Below, in pieces: positions 1 through 8,188 of a stretch of 50,178 nucleotides of DNA. The position numbers and the translations under genes are program-made. Location: NCBI RefSeq assembly GCF_030695085.1, contig NZ_JAUYTS010000143.1:1-50178 (forward strand), read 5' to 3'. This DNA is from Falsiroseomonas sp. Its GTDB lineage: Bacteria > Pseudomonadota > Alphaproteobacteria > Acetobacterales > Acetobacteraceae. Every line of letters starts with the position of its first letter. The first letter of the stretch is position 1. A model generated the notes under the pieces. It searched no databases and had not been told where the DNA came from. It saw only the letters and a program-made list of their open reading frames with translations.

Positions 1-29
1 GACCTGCTGACTTTCCGCGCGTTGCGGCC
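1..29. repeat. Left arm of a 29-bp perfect inverted repeat
   Basis: Bases 1-29 are the exact reverse complement of bases 545-573 inside rsmH (the codons for ..[10 protein letters not shown]). Base 30 no longer matches. The repeat could continue beyond the left edge. A 29-base match is far beyond chance. Either a real inverted duplication or a chimeric join at a contig end would explain it. Confidence 0.9.
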
Positions 30-451
30 GGTGCTGCGGCGCGCGGCGCCGGGGCGGGCGTGGTCGGTGCCGGCGTCTGGGCGGCGGCCAGCATCACCCC
101 CGCCGCCGGGCTCTCCTGCGCCGGGCGTTCCGGCACGAACAGGTTGGGCGAGCCGGCGAAGGCGACGGCCTGCGGCAGGCGGCGGACCATGTCCGGCAGC
201 CGGGTGAATTGCTGCGGCTGCATCTGCTCCAGCGGCAGATGGCGCTGTGCCACTTCGCGCAGCCGCCCCGGCTCGTTCAGCAGCGCCCATTCGGCGCGCA
301 GGATGGAGGTGCGGTCGCGCGCCACCTCGATCTGCCGCCAGACCTCGCGCAATTCTCGGTCCTGCGTCGCGACCTGGTGCTTCACCTGGTACAGCCAGGC
401 GCCGGCACCGGCGAAGGCACAGAAGCAGAGGATCGTGAAGGGCCGGATCAT
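1..451 (-). CDS. ftsL: Cell division protein FtsL (3' end outside window)
   Basis: Small bitopic divisome protein that acts with FtsB/FtsQ at the septum. The frame begins with ATG at 449-451 and is open to the window edge (150 codons visible). Residues 1-20 form one membrane segment ([20 protein letters not shown]), followed by a coiled-coil-like stretch (residues 25-55) containing the [10 protein letters not shown](R)E motif seen in alphaproteobacterial FtsL, then a Pro/Ala-rich tail. Its start codon overlaps the rsmH stop (ATGA), so it is translationally coupled to mraZ-rsmH. The last ten visible codons lie in a 29-bp inverted copy of rsmH sequence, so the visible C-terminus may not be genuine. 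Confidence 0.85.
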   Translation of the reverse strand, partial: MIRPFTILCFCAFAGAGAWLYQVKHQVATQDRELREVWRQIEVARDRTSILRAEWALLNEPGRLREVAQRHLPLEQMQPQQFTRLPDMVRRLPQAVAFAGSPNLFVPERPAQESPAAGVMLAAAQTPAPTTPAPAPRAAAPAATRGKSAG

Positions 452-1398
452 GGCGTGATTCCCTGGCTCATCGGCAGGCGGCGTTGCAGGCCCCGCAGGC
501 GGGCGGATCGGGCGCGCGGATTGGCGTGCGTCTCCGCACCCCCGGGCCGCAACGCGCGGAAAGTCAGCAGGTCGAAATCAGGCGCCGGCGGCGGCAGCAG
601 CGCGGCAGGGTCGTGGCGGGAGGCGGTGCCGGCGCGCCCCGCGGCGCCGACCATCGCGCGCTTCACGAGGCGGTCCTCCAGCGAGTGGAAGGACACCACC
701 ACCAGCCGCCCACCCGGCGCCAGCAGCGCCTGCGCCGCGGCGAGGCCGCGCTCGATCTCACCGAGTTCGTCATTCACCGCAATCCGCAGCGCCTGGAAGG
801 ACCGCGTCGCGCCATCGATGCCGGAGGGGTCGCGCGGCACTGCGCCGCGCACGATGTCCGCCAGCCGCGCCGTGGTCGTGATCGGCGCCACGGCCCGTTC
901 GCGCAGGATGGCGCGGGCGACACGGCGCGCATGCCGTTCCTCGCCGAGGTCGGACAGGATGGTGACCAGCTCGCGCTCGGCCATGTTGTTCACGAGATCC
1001 GCGGCCGTCGCGCCCTCCCGCCCCATCCGCATGTCGAGCGGCCCGTCATGGCGGAAGGAGAATCCGCGCTCGGCCTGGTCGATCTGGAAGGAGGACACGC
1101 CGAGGTCCATCACCACGCCGTCCAGCGCATGCACGCCGCGCGCCGCCAGGCTGTCCAGCATGTCGCCAAAGCAGGTCTGCACCAGGTGCAACCGTCCCGG
1201 ATACTTCGCTGCCAGTTCTGCGCCGCGGGCAATGGCATCCGGGTCCCGGTCCAATGCCCACAATGTACAATCCGCCGCCGCCAGGATGGCAGCCGCGTAG
1301 CCACCCCCGCCAAAGGTGGCATCAAGATAGATGGCGCCATCGCGCGGCTGCAGTACGGCCAGAACTTCCTCCAGCATGACGGGGAGATGCGTGCTCAT
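448..1398 (-). CDS. rsmH: 16S rRNA (cytosine1402-N4)-methyltransferase RsmH
   Basis: SAM-dependent methyltransferase that modifies C1402 of 16S rRNA in the ribosomal P site (formerly MraW). The 316-residue protein has the usual length and order of motifs: [10 protein letters not shown] at the N-terminus, the SAM loop [15 protein letters not shown] near residue 27, [13 protein letters not shown] near 100, [13 protein letters not shown] near 115, and the C-terminal [13 protein letters not shown]. The ATG overlaps the mraZ stop and the stop overlaps the ftsL ATG (ATGA at both ends), which is the dcw-cluster arrangement. The C-terminal [12 protein letters not shown] stretch is the source of the inverted copy at the window edge. 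Confidence 0.97.
   Translation of the reverse strand: MSTHLPVMLEEVLAVLQPRDGAIYLDATFGGGGYAAAILAAADCTLWALDRDPDAIARGAELAAKYPGRLHLVQTCFGDMLDSLAARGVHALDGVVMDLGVSSFQIDQAERGFSFRHDGPLDMRMGREGATAADLVNNMAERELVTILSDLGEERHARRVARAILRERAVAPITTTARLADIVRGAVPRDPSGIDGATRSFQALRIAVNDELGEIERGLAAAQALLAPGGRLVVVSFHSLEDRLVKRAMVGAAGRAGTASRHDPAALLPPPAPDFDLLTFRALRPGGAETHANPRARSARLRGLQRRLPMSQGITP
545..573. repeat. Right arm of the 29-bp inverted repeat (inside rsmH)
   Basis: This is the exact reverse complement of bases 1-29. It encodes a normal conserved part of RsmH, so this copy is the original and the copy at the window edge is the displaced one. Confidence 0.9.
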
Positions 1399-1871
1399 GG
1401 CACGGCTTTCGGAGTCGTGTTGAGGCCTGTTGCAGCAACGGTAAGGCGCAATTCGCGCGCGCGCTGCTTCGACTCCGCCACATGCGCCCGGCCGGCCGCC
1501 TCATCCCAGATCTCGAAACGATTTCCCTTGCCGAGGAAGACCACCTGGTCGCCCAGCGCGAGCTCCGCGATCATCTCCTGCGGCAGCACCAGCCGGCCCT
1601 CACCGTCCAGCTTCAGCATCTCGCTGCCGGCGATGAGGGTGGTTTCCAGCAATTCGCGCTCCTCGGAGAAATGCGGCAGGGTCTCGATGCTATCGACGAT
1701 CTGCTGGAAAACCGGGCGCGAACGCGCTTCGATGCAGGGATGGGTGTGGGCGATACGAAAGACCAGCTGGTTGGTGGCGGCAGCCTCCAGCTCTGCGCGG
1801 AAGGGCGCGGGCACGGAAATGCGGCCCTTGCGGTCCAGCTTTCCTGTATGCGTGCCCACGAATTGGGTCAT
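1395..1871 (-). CDS. mraZ: Transcriptional regulator MraZ
   Basis: DNA-binding repressor of the division and cell wall (dcw) cluster that acts as a ring-shaped oligomer. The 158-residue protein holds two AbrB-like half domains, each with the DxxxR signature (LDRKGR near residue 12, LDGEGR near 87). The start is ATG at 1869-1871, giving the usual [14 protein letters not shown]-terminus; the frame is open further upstream but that part has no family similarity. The gene is first in an ATGA-overlapping operon with rsmH and ftsL. A set of GGG repeats at 10-bp period lies 127 bp upstream and is the likely autoregulatory site. Confidence 0.95.
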   Translation of the reverse strand: MTQFVGTHTGKLDRKGRISVPAPFRAELEAAATNQLVFRIAHTHPCIEARSRPVFQQIVDSIETLPHFSEERELLETTLIAGSEMLKLDGEGRLVLPQEMIAELALGDQVVFLGKGNRFEIWDEAAGRAHVAESKQRARELRLTVAATGLNTTPKAVP

Positions 1872-1996
1872 CGCGCGATGCTGCTGCCCCCTGCCGATGA
1901 AATCCCCGCTCAGCGGTCGGCGAGGCCCCCCGACCTCGCCGACTCGCCCGACCATCCCCTGGAAGCCCGAGATGCCCCCCCGAGCAGGGCCCCGCA

Positions 1997-2031
1997 TGGG
2001 ATAACCAGGGAATATCCGGGATTTTCCGGGC
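1997..2031. promoter_or_regulatory. Candidate MraZ operator (four GGG boxes, 10-bp period)
   Basis: On the plus strand GGG triplets occur at 1998-2000, 2008-2010, 2018-2020 and 2028-2030, exactly 10 bp apart, separated by AT-richer spacers. Known MraZ sites are direct TGGGN repeats with 5-nt spacers, which is the same period. Only the first box has the T of TGGG, and the boxes sit on the strand opposite to mraZ transcription, unlike the E. coli arrangement as I recall it. The rest of the 340-bp gap between mraZ and rnpB holds no gene I can see. Confidence 0.5.
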
Positions 2032-2212
2032 AAGCAAGCTAATTCCCGGCGTCGGACCACTCTGTCCACAGCTAAAATCGCGCATTAACAGTTGATTAGC
2101 GTCACGTTCTGCCAGAAACACAGAGAAAACTGCGCGTGATGAGCGCGAAGGCCATGTATTCGCGCTTTGTTCTTGTCCCGGTGCTGGTCCGGCAGGGATG
2201 GGCGGGAAAAGT

Positions 2213-2635
<423 letters not shown>

Positions 2636-2641
2636 GCGCAT

Positions 2642-2670
2642 GACATCGCCCGTGCGCGTCGCGCGGTCAA
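2642..2670 (-). promoter_or_regulatory. Candidate sigma-70 promoter of rnpB
   Basis: On the minus strand, TTGACC (2670-2665) and GATGTC (2647-2642) are separated by 17 bp, and the -10 element ends 6 bp before the rnpB 5' end inferred from helix P1. The -35 is good, the -10 weak; the position relative to the RNA end is what supports it. Confidence 0.5.
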
Positions 2671-2737
2671 TCGGCGATCCGCCGCATGGCCGCGCGCGGC
2701 GCGGGCGTTTGCCTGCCGGCGGGCGCACCAAATGCGC

Positions 2738-2758
2738 TTGCGAACGCTTCTCAATTGC
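2738..2758. promoter_or_regulatory. Candidate Fur box upstream of the iron-binding protein gene
   Basis: The imperfect dyad TTGCGAACGC-T-TCTCAATTGC is AT-rich within a very GC-rich region and matches the 19-bp Fur consensus at about 10 of 19 positions (my hand alignment). It sits 43 bp upstream of the ATG at 2801, where it could overlap the promoter. The adjacent gene is an iron transporter, which is the expected target. The call is by eye. Confidence 0.4.
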
Positions 2759-2800
2759 GGTAGTGCTCGGCCCACGCAACGTCCAAGAGGCATCTCAGCA

Positions 2801-3850
2801 ATGCGCCGCCGCCATCTGCTCTCGCTGCTCCCCATCTTCGGCCTCGCCGTCACGGCCCCTGCCGCGCTGACTTCCGCGGCCCTGGCGCAGGGGCAGGAGC
2901 TGAACCTTTATTCTTCCCGCCACTACGACACGGACCGGGAACTGTACGACACCTTCACCCGCGAGACCGGCATCCGCGTGCGGCTGATCGAGGGCGATGC
3001 GGACCAGTTGATCCAGCGCATCCGGACCGAAGGCGCGAACAGCCCCGCCGATGTGCTGATCACGGTGGACGCCGCCCGCCTGGCGCGTGCCAAGGAGGCC
3101 GGAATTCTCCAGCCGATCCGGAGCCAGGTGCTGGACAGCCGCATCCCGGCCAATCTGCGCGATGCGGAGGGCTTCTGGTTCGGTGTCTCCAAGCGCGCCC
3201 GCGTCATCATGTATGACCGCGAGGCCGGCCGGCCCGAGGGCCTGAACCGCTTCGAGGATCTGGCCGATCCGCGCTTCCGCGGGCAGATCTGCGTCCGGTC
3301 TTCCTCACACCCCTACAACACGTCGCTGACCGGGTCCGTGCTGGCCGCCAATGGGCCGGAGGCGACAGAGGCCTGGGCGCGTGGCGTTGCCGCCAACATG
3401 GCGCGTCCGCCGCAGGGCGGTGACCGCGACCAGTTCCGTGCCATCCCCTCCGGCCAGTGCAAGCTGGCGATCTCCAACACCTACTATCTCGGCAACATGA
3501 TGACCTCGCAGCGCGCCGAGGACCGCGCGATGGCGGAGCGGATCGGTGTGATCTTCCCGAACCAGGGCGAGGGTGACCGCGGCGCGCATGTGAACATCTC
3601 CGGCGCCGGCGTGGTCCGCACCGCGCCGAACGCCGCCGCCGCGCAGCGTTTCATCGAATACCTGACCAGCCCGCGGGCGCAGGAGATCTTCGCCGTCGGC
3701 AACATGGAATACCCGGTGGTGGCCGATGCCCCGGTGCACCCGGTGCTGGCCGCCTTCGGCGAATTCCGCGAGGACCAGCTCAACGCCGGCACCTATGGCG
3801 CCAATGCGGCCGAGGCGCTGCGGATCATGCAGCGCGCCGGCTGGCGCTGA
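2801..3850 (+). CDS. Fe(3+) ABC transporter periplasmic binding protein (FbpA/FutA-like)
   Basis: Captures ferric iron in the periplasm for an ABC importer. The 349-residue protein starts at ATG 2801 (AAGAGG 10 nt upstream) with a signal peptide rich in Arg then Leu/Ala and ending near ALAQG. The mature part begins LNLYSSRHYDTDRELY and includes the ISNTYYLGNMM segment that carries the paired iron-ligand tyrosines of this family, and a late YPVVADAPVHP. No permease or ATPase follows directly; bfd and bfr do. A candidate partner permease lies at 6503-8188 on the other strand. A Fur-like site upstream fits iron repression. Confidence 0.9.
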   Translation: MRRRHLLSLLPIFGLAVTAPAALTSAALAQGQELNLYSSRHYDTDRELYDTFTRETGIRVRLIEGDADQLIQRIRTEGANSPADVLITVDAARLARAKEAGILQPIRSQVLDSRIPANLRDAEGFWFGVSKRARVIMYDREAGRPEGLNRFEDLADPRFRGQICVRSSSHPYNTSLTGSVLAANGPEATEAWARGVAANMARPPQGGDRDQFRAIPSGQCKLAISNTYYLGNMMTSQRAEDRAMAERIGVIFPNQGEGDRGAHVNISGAGVVRTAPNAAAAQRFIEYLTSPRAQEIFAVGNMEYPVVADAPVHPVLAAFGEFREDQLNAGTYGANAAEALRIMQRAGWR

Positions 3851-3864
3851 ACGCGGCACAAGCT

Positions 3865-3885
3865 GGGCGGGCGACATTCCCGCCC
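3865..3885 (+). terminator. Hairpin after the iron-binding protein gene
   Basis: GGGCGGG (3865-3871) and CCCGCCC (3879-3885) form a 7-bp all-GC stem with a 7-nt loop, 15 bp after the stop codon. Only a weak pyrimidine run follows (cttcctttc), so it may attenuate rather than fully stop transcription before bfd. Confidence 0.45.
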
Positions 3886-3902
3886 AATGACTTCCTTTCA
3901 GT

Positions 3903-3923
3903 TGCGAAACTCAGGCTGCGAAA
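3903..3923. promoter_or_regulatory. Direct repeat TGCGAAA-N7-TGCGAAA upstream of bfd
   Basis: Two identical heptamers TGCGAAA at 3903-3909 and 3917-3923, 14 bp apart, end 12 bp before the bfd ATG. They share the TTGCGAA core with the Fur-like site at 2738. They may bind an iron regulator (Fur or Irr). The second copy sits where the ribosome-binding region should be. Confidence 0.3.
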
Positions 3924-3935
3924 AGGGCGGGCTGC

Positions 3936-4112
3936 ATGTATATCTGCATCTGCAATGCGCTGACGGACAAGCAGATCGCCGCCGCCCTGGCGTCGGGTGC
4001 CGACCGTCCGCATGATGTCTATGCGGCTTGTGGCTGCCGCGCCCAGTGCGGTGGCTGCACGGGGACCATCCTTTCGATGGTCCGCGCGGGGTGCGGCGGC
4101 GGCGGGAAGTAA
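3936..4112 (+). CDS. bfd: Bacterioferritin-associated ferredoxin
   Basis: Small [2Fe-2S] protein that donates electrons to bacterioferritin to release stored iron. The 58-residue protein starts at ATG 3936 and its four cluster cysteines fall at C4, C6, C38 and C41, the same numbering as in E. coli Bfd (MYICICNALTD..., ...AQCGGCTGT). Two further cysteines, C32 and C34, lie in CGC, plus C53 in the Gly-rich tail. It lies 48 bp upstream of bfr, its expected partner, and downstream of a ferric-binding protein gene. Confidence 0.95.
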   Translation: MYICICNALTDKQIAAALASGADRPHDVYAACGCRAQCGGCTGTILSMVRAGCGGGGK

Positions 4113-4160
4113 CCCCCAGATCCGCGTCCCGGCCGGGTCACCGGTCAGAAGGATGCGGAT

Positions 4161-4643
4161 GTGCGCGACGCCAAGGTCATCGAATACCTCAATCTGCAGC
4201 TCACCAACGAGCTGACCGCGATCAACCAGTATTTCCTGCATTCCCGGACGCTGCGGCACTGGGGCGTGACCAAGCTGGCACGCAAGGAATACGAGGAATC
4301 GATCGAGGAGATGAAGCACGCCGACTGGCTGATCGAGCGTATCCTGTTCCTCGGCGGCCTGCCAAATGTGCAGCGGCTGAACCAGGTGCTGGTCGGCCAG
4401 AACGTGCAGGAAATCCTCGAATGCGACCTGAAGCTTGAGGAGAAGGCGCTGGTCGATCTGCGCGACGGCATCGCCCATTCGGAAAGCGTGCGCGACTATG
4501 TCTCGCGCGACCTGATGCTCAAGATCCTGGCGAATGAGGAGGAGCACGAGGATTTCCTCGACCGCCAGTTCGACCTGATCCGCCAGATCGGCATCGAGCG
4601 TTACATCCTGCTGAACAGCGACGCGGCGCCCGACCAGGACTGA
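4161..4643 (+). CDS. bfr: Bacterioferritin
   Basis: Haem-containing 24-mer that oxidises and stores iron. The 160-residue protein starts at GTG 4161 (AGAAGGA 7 nt upstream), giving MRDAKVIEYL, which matches the family start. All ferroxidase ligands are present (E17, E50, H53, E93, E126, H129), as is the haem-ligand Met in EMKHAD (M51). It forms a storage/release pair with bfd just upstream. Its last 43 bp overlap the 3' end of the convergent AraC gene. Confidence 0.97.
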   Translation: MRDAKVIEYLNLQLTNELTAINQYFLHSRTLRHWGVTKLARKEYEESIEEMKHADWLIERILFLGGLPNVQRLNQVLVGQNVQEILECDLKLEEKALVDLRDGIAHSESVRDYVSRDLMLKILANEEEHEDFLDRQFDLIRQIGIERYILLNSDAAPDQD

Positions 4644-5431
4644 TCCGGCCCGCTCCCCCCGGCGCCGGCGCGCCAGGCCTGCGGCGAGACGCCCACCACC
4701 TGCCGGAACATGGCGGTGAAGGCCGCCGGGGCGCCGTAGCCGAGGTCGAGGGCCACCGCCGTCACCCGCTCCCCCGCCGCCAGCCGGGGCAACGCCGCCT
4801 GCAGGCAGGCGCGGCGCTGCCAGGCGCGAAAACTCAGCCCGGTCTCCGCCCGGAACATCCGGGTGAAGCCGCGCCGGCTGAGGCCGAGTTCGCGGCACCA
4901 GGCCGCGATATCCTCGCCGATATCGGGTGCGGCGCAGAAGCGACGACAGGCCTCCGCGAGGCGCGGTTCGGCCGGCGCCGGTACGCTGAAGGGCAGGGTG
5001 GGCGCGCGCACCAATTCCTCCACCAGCAAGGCCACGAGGTAGCCGGCGCGGCCCTCCGCCTCATATTCCGGCGGCAGGTCGATGGCCGCGATCAGCAAGT
5101 GCCGCAGCAGCGGTGCCACGCCGCGAACCTCGCAGATGGCCGGCAGGCGCGCCGCCGCTGCGCCCTCCAGATACACGCTGCGGGTCGAGACCGCGCCGAG
5201 CATCCGGATCGAATGCGCGATGCCGCCCGGAATCCAGACACCGGCCTGGGGCGGCACCACCCAGCCGCCGGCCTCCGTCACCACCATCATGGTGCCGCGC
5301 TCCGCATGCAGGAACTGGCCGCGGCGGTGCGAATGGGTCGGGTGCCAATGGCCCGCGGGATAGTCGTTGCCGACGGCGATCAGCGGTCGCGGCGTCGCCT
5401 CGTATTCCTGCGCCCGCGCCCGCCGCACCAT
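4601..5431 (-). CDS. AraC family transcriptional regulator
   Basis: The 276-residue protein has an N-terminal cupin sensor (H/E-rich HWHPTHSHRRGQFLHAERG near residue 28, then WIPGGIAHSIRM) and a C-terminal pair of helix-turn-helix units (ELGLSRRGFTRMFRAETGLSF near 185; AVALDLGYGAPAAFTAMFRQVVGVSP near 226). It is divergent from the TauE/SafE permease at 5527, with 95 bp between them, so it may control that gene. Its 3' end overlaps bfr by 43 bp in antisense. The ligand is not predictable. Confidence 0.92.
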   Translation of the reverse strand: MVRRARAQEYEATPRPLIAVGNDYPAGHWHPTHSHRRGQFLHAERGTMMVVTEAGGWVVPPQAGVWIPGGIAHSIRMLGAVSTRSVYLEGAAAARLPAICEVRGVAPLLRHLLIAAIDLPPEYEAEGRAGYLVALLVEELVRAPTLPFSVPAPAEPRLAEACRRFCAAPDIGEDIAAWCRELGLSRRGFTRMFRAETGLSFRAWQRRACLQAALPRLAAGERVTAVALDLGYGAPAAFTAMFRQVVGVSPQAWRAGAGGSGPDQSWSGAASLFSRM

Positions 5432-5526
5432 GCCCGCCTCCGATCATCTCTGGCCTGCATGCGAAAGCGGGCCGCCTTCTTCCCGGTAGGATGGCAGCGC
5501 CACTGCCACAAGCCGGAACGCGCCGC

Positions 5527-6270
5527 ATGAACCCCGCCGACATCGCCTTTCTCGCCAGCGCCGCCTTCTTCACCTCCGCGCTGACGGCGGTGGTGGGCGC
5601 GGGCGGCGGGACGGCGCTGATCGCCATCATGCTGCAGGTGATGCCGCCGGTTGCCGCCATTCCGGTGCATGGCGCGGTGCAGCTTGCCTCCAACATCTGG
5701 CGCGTGATCCTGCTGCGGGACAAGCTGGTCTGGCCGATCATCTGGCGCTTCGCGCTGCTGATGCCGGCCGGCGTCGCGCTCGGCCTGTGGCTGTTCCAGG
5801 GGCTGCCGACGGCGGCGGTGCAGATGCTGATCGGGTTCTTCGTGCTGCTGTCGCTGTTCACCCGGCAGATGAAGCGTTTCCACGACCGGGACCTTCCGCT
5901 CTGGGCCTTTGTGCCCGTCGGCTTCGTGACGGGGGCGCTCAACATGGTGGTCGGCGTCATCGCGCCGATCCTGGGTGTGCTGGTGATCCGGCGCGACCTG
6001 TCGAAGGAACAGGTGGTGGGCACGCTCGGCGTGTTCGGCGTGGTGGGCAATCTGCTGAAGGTGGCGGGCTTCACGCTGGTGGGCTTCAGCTTTGCCGAAT
6101 ACGGCACCACCATCCTGTGGATGATCCCCGCCGCGCTGGTCGGCACCACGGTGGGGCAGGTGGCGCTGAGCCGCATGGAGGAACGCCATTTCCTGCCGAT
6201 CTTCCGGCTGGTGCTGGTGGCGCTGGCGCTGAAGCTGATCGTCTGGGATGGGCTGGCGCGGCTGCTTTAG
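5527..6270 (+). CDS. TauE/SafE (TSUP) family membrane permease
   Basis: Inner-membrane permease of the sulfite/organosulfur exporter family. The 247-residue protein has about eight hydrophobic segments and the paired family repeats (AVVGAGGGTALIAIML near residue 21; GFVTGALNMVVGVIAPILGVL near 137). The start is ATG 5527; longer in-frame readings lack membrane character. The divergent AraC regulator is a likely controller. The substrate cannot be read from sequence. Confidence 0.9.
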   Translation: MNPADIAFLASAAFFTSALTAVVGAGGGTALIAIMLQVMPPVAAIPVHGAVQLASNIWRVILLRDKLVWPIIWRFALLMPAGVALGLWLFQGLPTAAVQMLIGFFVLLSLFTRQMKRFHDRDLPLWAFVPVGFVTGALNMVVGVIAPILGVLVIRRDLSKEQVVGTLGVFGVVGNLLKVAGFTLVGFSFAEYGTTILWMIPAALVGTTVGQVALSRMEERHFLPIFRLVLVALALKLIVWDGLARLL

Positions 6271-6506
6271 GTCAATGCCCGGGCGATCGCCTCGGCTTCC
6301 TCCGCCGTGCTGCCCTGGCCCGGGTTGCGGCCGGCGCGGTGATACCAGTAGCCGGCATTGGCGTCATCGCCCTCCACCCGGTGCAACCAGCCATGCACCC
6401 AGGCGGCGTCCGCGCCCGGATCGGCCTGGGCGATCTCATGCGCCGCCTGCCAATCGCCATCCAGGGCCAGGCGGATCGCGCGCAGCAATGGCTCGTTCGT
6501 CGTCAT
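6267..6506 (-). CDS. Small conserved hypothetical protein
   Basis: The 79-residue protein is acidic and helical with no signal or membrane segment (MTTNEPLLRAIRLALDGDWQ..., then WVHGWLHRVEGDDANAGYWYHRAGR). The pattern resembles a single degenerate tetratricopeptide-like helix pair, but I cannot name the family. Its ATG overlaps the stop of the ABC permease (ATGA), so it is the last gene of a three-gene operon. It overlaps the stop of the convergent permease gene by 4 bp. Confidence 0.8.
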   Translation of the reverse strand: MTTNEPLLRAIRLALDGDWQAAHEIAQADPGADAAWVHGWLHRVEGDDANAGYWYHRAGRNPGQGSTAEEAEAIARALT

Positions 6507-8188
6507 CCCCGCCGCATCCCCCGCACCAGCGCCGCCACCGGCAGCAGCCCGACCAGCACGATGAGCAGCGCGGCGGTGGACGCCTCCGCCAGCCGCTCAT
6601 CGGAGGCCAGATTGTGCACGCGCACCGCCAGCGTGTCGAAATCGAAGGGTCGCACGATCAGCGTGGCGGGCAATTCCTTCATCGTATCGACGAAAACCAG
6701 CACGCCCGCCGTCAGCAGCGCGCCGCGCGCCAGCGGCAATTCCACCGCGCGCACCGCCTGGCCCGGCGTGCGGCCGAGCACGCGGGCGGCGCCGAACAGG
6801 CTGGGCCGGATACGCGCCAGGCCGGATTCCACCGCCGACAGCGCCACGCCCAGGAAGCGCACCAGATAGGCGAAGATCAGCGCCGCGATGCTGCCTGACA
6901 GCAGCAGCCCGGTGGAGACGCCAAAGCGCGCCCGCATCCAGGCATCCAGCGCATTGTCGAAGATGGCGAACGGCACCAGCGCGCCCACCGCGATGACGGA
7001 GCCCGGCAGCGCATAGCCCAGCGCCGCCACCCGGTTGGCCGAGGCGCGCAGGCGGGAAGGATGCAGCCGCTGCCCCCAGGCCAGCAGCGCCGCCAGCGCC
7101 ACCGCCAGCACCGCGGTGATGCTGGCCAGCGTCACGGAATTCAGCGCGAAGGGCACGGTGCGGCGCGGGTCCAGCGGATCGCCCGCCTCCAGCATCAGGC
7201 TGAACAGCACCGCGCCGGGAATCAGGAAGCCGAGGCAGACGGGCAGGGCGCAGGCCAGGATCGCCGCCACTTCCTTCCAGCCGCGCAGCACCACCGGCCG
7301 CAGCGGCGGGCTGCGCGTGGTGGTCGGGTGGAAACGCCGCCCGCCGCGGGAGGCGCGTTCCAGCAGCAGCAGCATGGCGACCAGCCCCATCAGCGCGGCG
7401 GCCAGTTGCGCCGCCGCCGGCCGATCGCCCAGGCCGAACCAGGTGTCGTAGATGCCGGTGGTGACGGTTCGGACGGCGAAATGCTGCACCGTGCCGAAAT
7501 CCGCCAGCGTCTCCATCAGCACCAGCGCCACGCCGCCGGCCAGCGCCGGGCGGGCCATCGGCAGCGCCACATGCAGGAAGGTGCGCGGCAGGCCGTGGCC
7601 GAGCGTCCGGCTCGCCTCCAGCAGGCAGACGCTCTGCTGCAGGAAGGCGTTGCGGCACAGCAGGTACACGTAAGGGTACAGCACGGCGGCCAGCATCAAG
7701 GCCGCGCCGGGCAGGCTGCGAATCTCGGGGAACCAATACTCACCCCAGCGCAGGCCCGTGACCTCCCGCAGCATGGTCTGCACCGGGCCTGCCACATCCA
7801 GCAGCCAGACATAGGCATAGCCGCAGACATAGGCGGGCATCGCCAGCGGCAGCAGCAGGGCAATCTCGATCACGCCGCGGCCGCGAAAGGCGCAGCTGGC
7901 CACCAGCCAGGCGGTCACCGCGCCCATCGCCGCGGCAAGGGCGCCCACCAGCACCGCCAGCAGCACGGAATTGACCAGCAGATCCGGCAGCAGGGTCTGC
8001 ACGATATGCGCTTGGTCGTCGCCGAGCGGTGCCACGGCGGTGACCAGAACGGCCACCAGCGGCGCCGCGATCAGCCCGGCGGCCAGCAGCGAGGCCCACG
8101 CCCAGGCGGGCGCGAGCCGCCGGCTGCGCGGCGGGCCGGGGCGCTGGCGCTCCGCCGGAAAACCTTCGAGGGAAAGCTTCTCGCTCAG
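6503..8188 (-). CDS. Iron(III)-type ABC transporter permease (FbpB/SfuB-like)
   Basis: Inner-membrane channel with two fused permease halves. A canonical start is GTG at 8056 (517 residues), but the frame is open to 8188 and the added residues encode the first membrane segment (WAWASLLAAGLIAAPLVAVL), so translation must start upstream. No ATG/GTG/TTG is present there; the only placement joined to the preceding stop is CTG at 8188 (CTGA overlap), giving 561 residues, the usual family size. EAA loops appear as ...EASRTLGHGLPRTFLHVALP and ...GAARVLGRTPGQAVRAVELP. No ATPase gene is in the window. The ferric-binding protein at 2801 is the likely partner. Confidence 0.9.
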   Translation of the reverse strand: MSEKLSLEGFPAERQRPGPPRSRRLAPAWAWASLLAAGLIAAPLVAVLVTAVAPLGDDQAHIVQTLLPDLLVNSVLLAVLVGALAAAMGAVTAWLVASCAFRGRGVIEIALLLPLAMPAYVCGYAYVWLLDVAGPVQTMLREVTGLRWGEYWFPEIRSLPGAALMLAAVLYPYVYLLCRNAFLQQSVCLLEASRTLGHGLPRTFLHVALPMARPALAGGVALVLMETLADFGTVQHFAVRTVTTGIYDTWFGLGDRPAAAQLAAALMGLVAMLLLLERASRGGRRFHPTTTRSPPLRPVVLRGWKEVAAILACALPVCLGFLIPGAVLFSLMLEAGDPLDPRRTVPFALNSVTLASITAVLAVALAALLAWGQRLHPSRLRASANRVAALGYALPGSVIAVGALVPFAIFDNALDAWMRARFGVSTGLLLSGSIAALIFAYLVRFLGVALSAVESGLARIRPSLFGAARVLGRTPGQAVRAVELPLARGALLTAGVLVFVDTMKELPATLIVRPFDFDTLAVRVHNLASDERLAEASTAALLIVLVGLLPVAALVRGMRRG

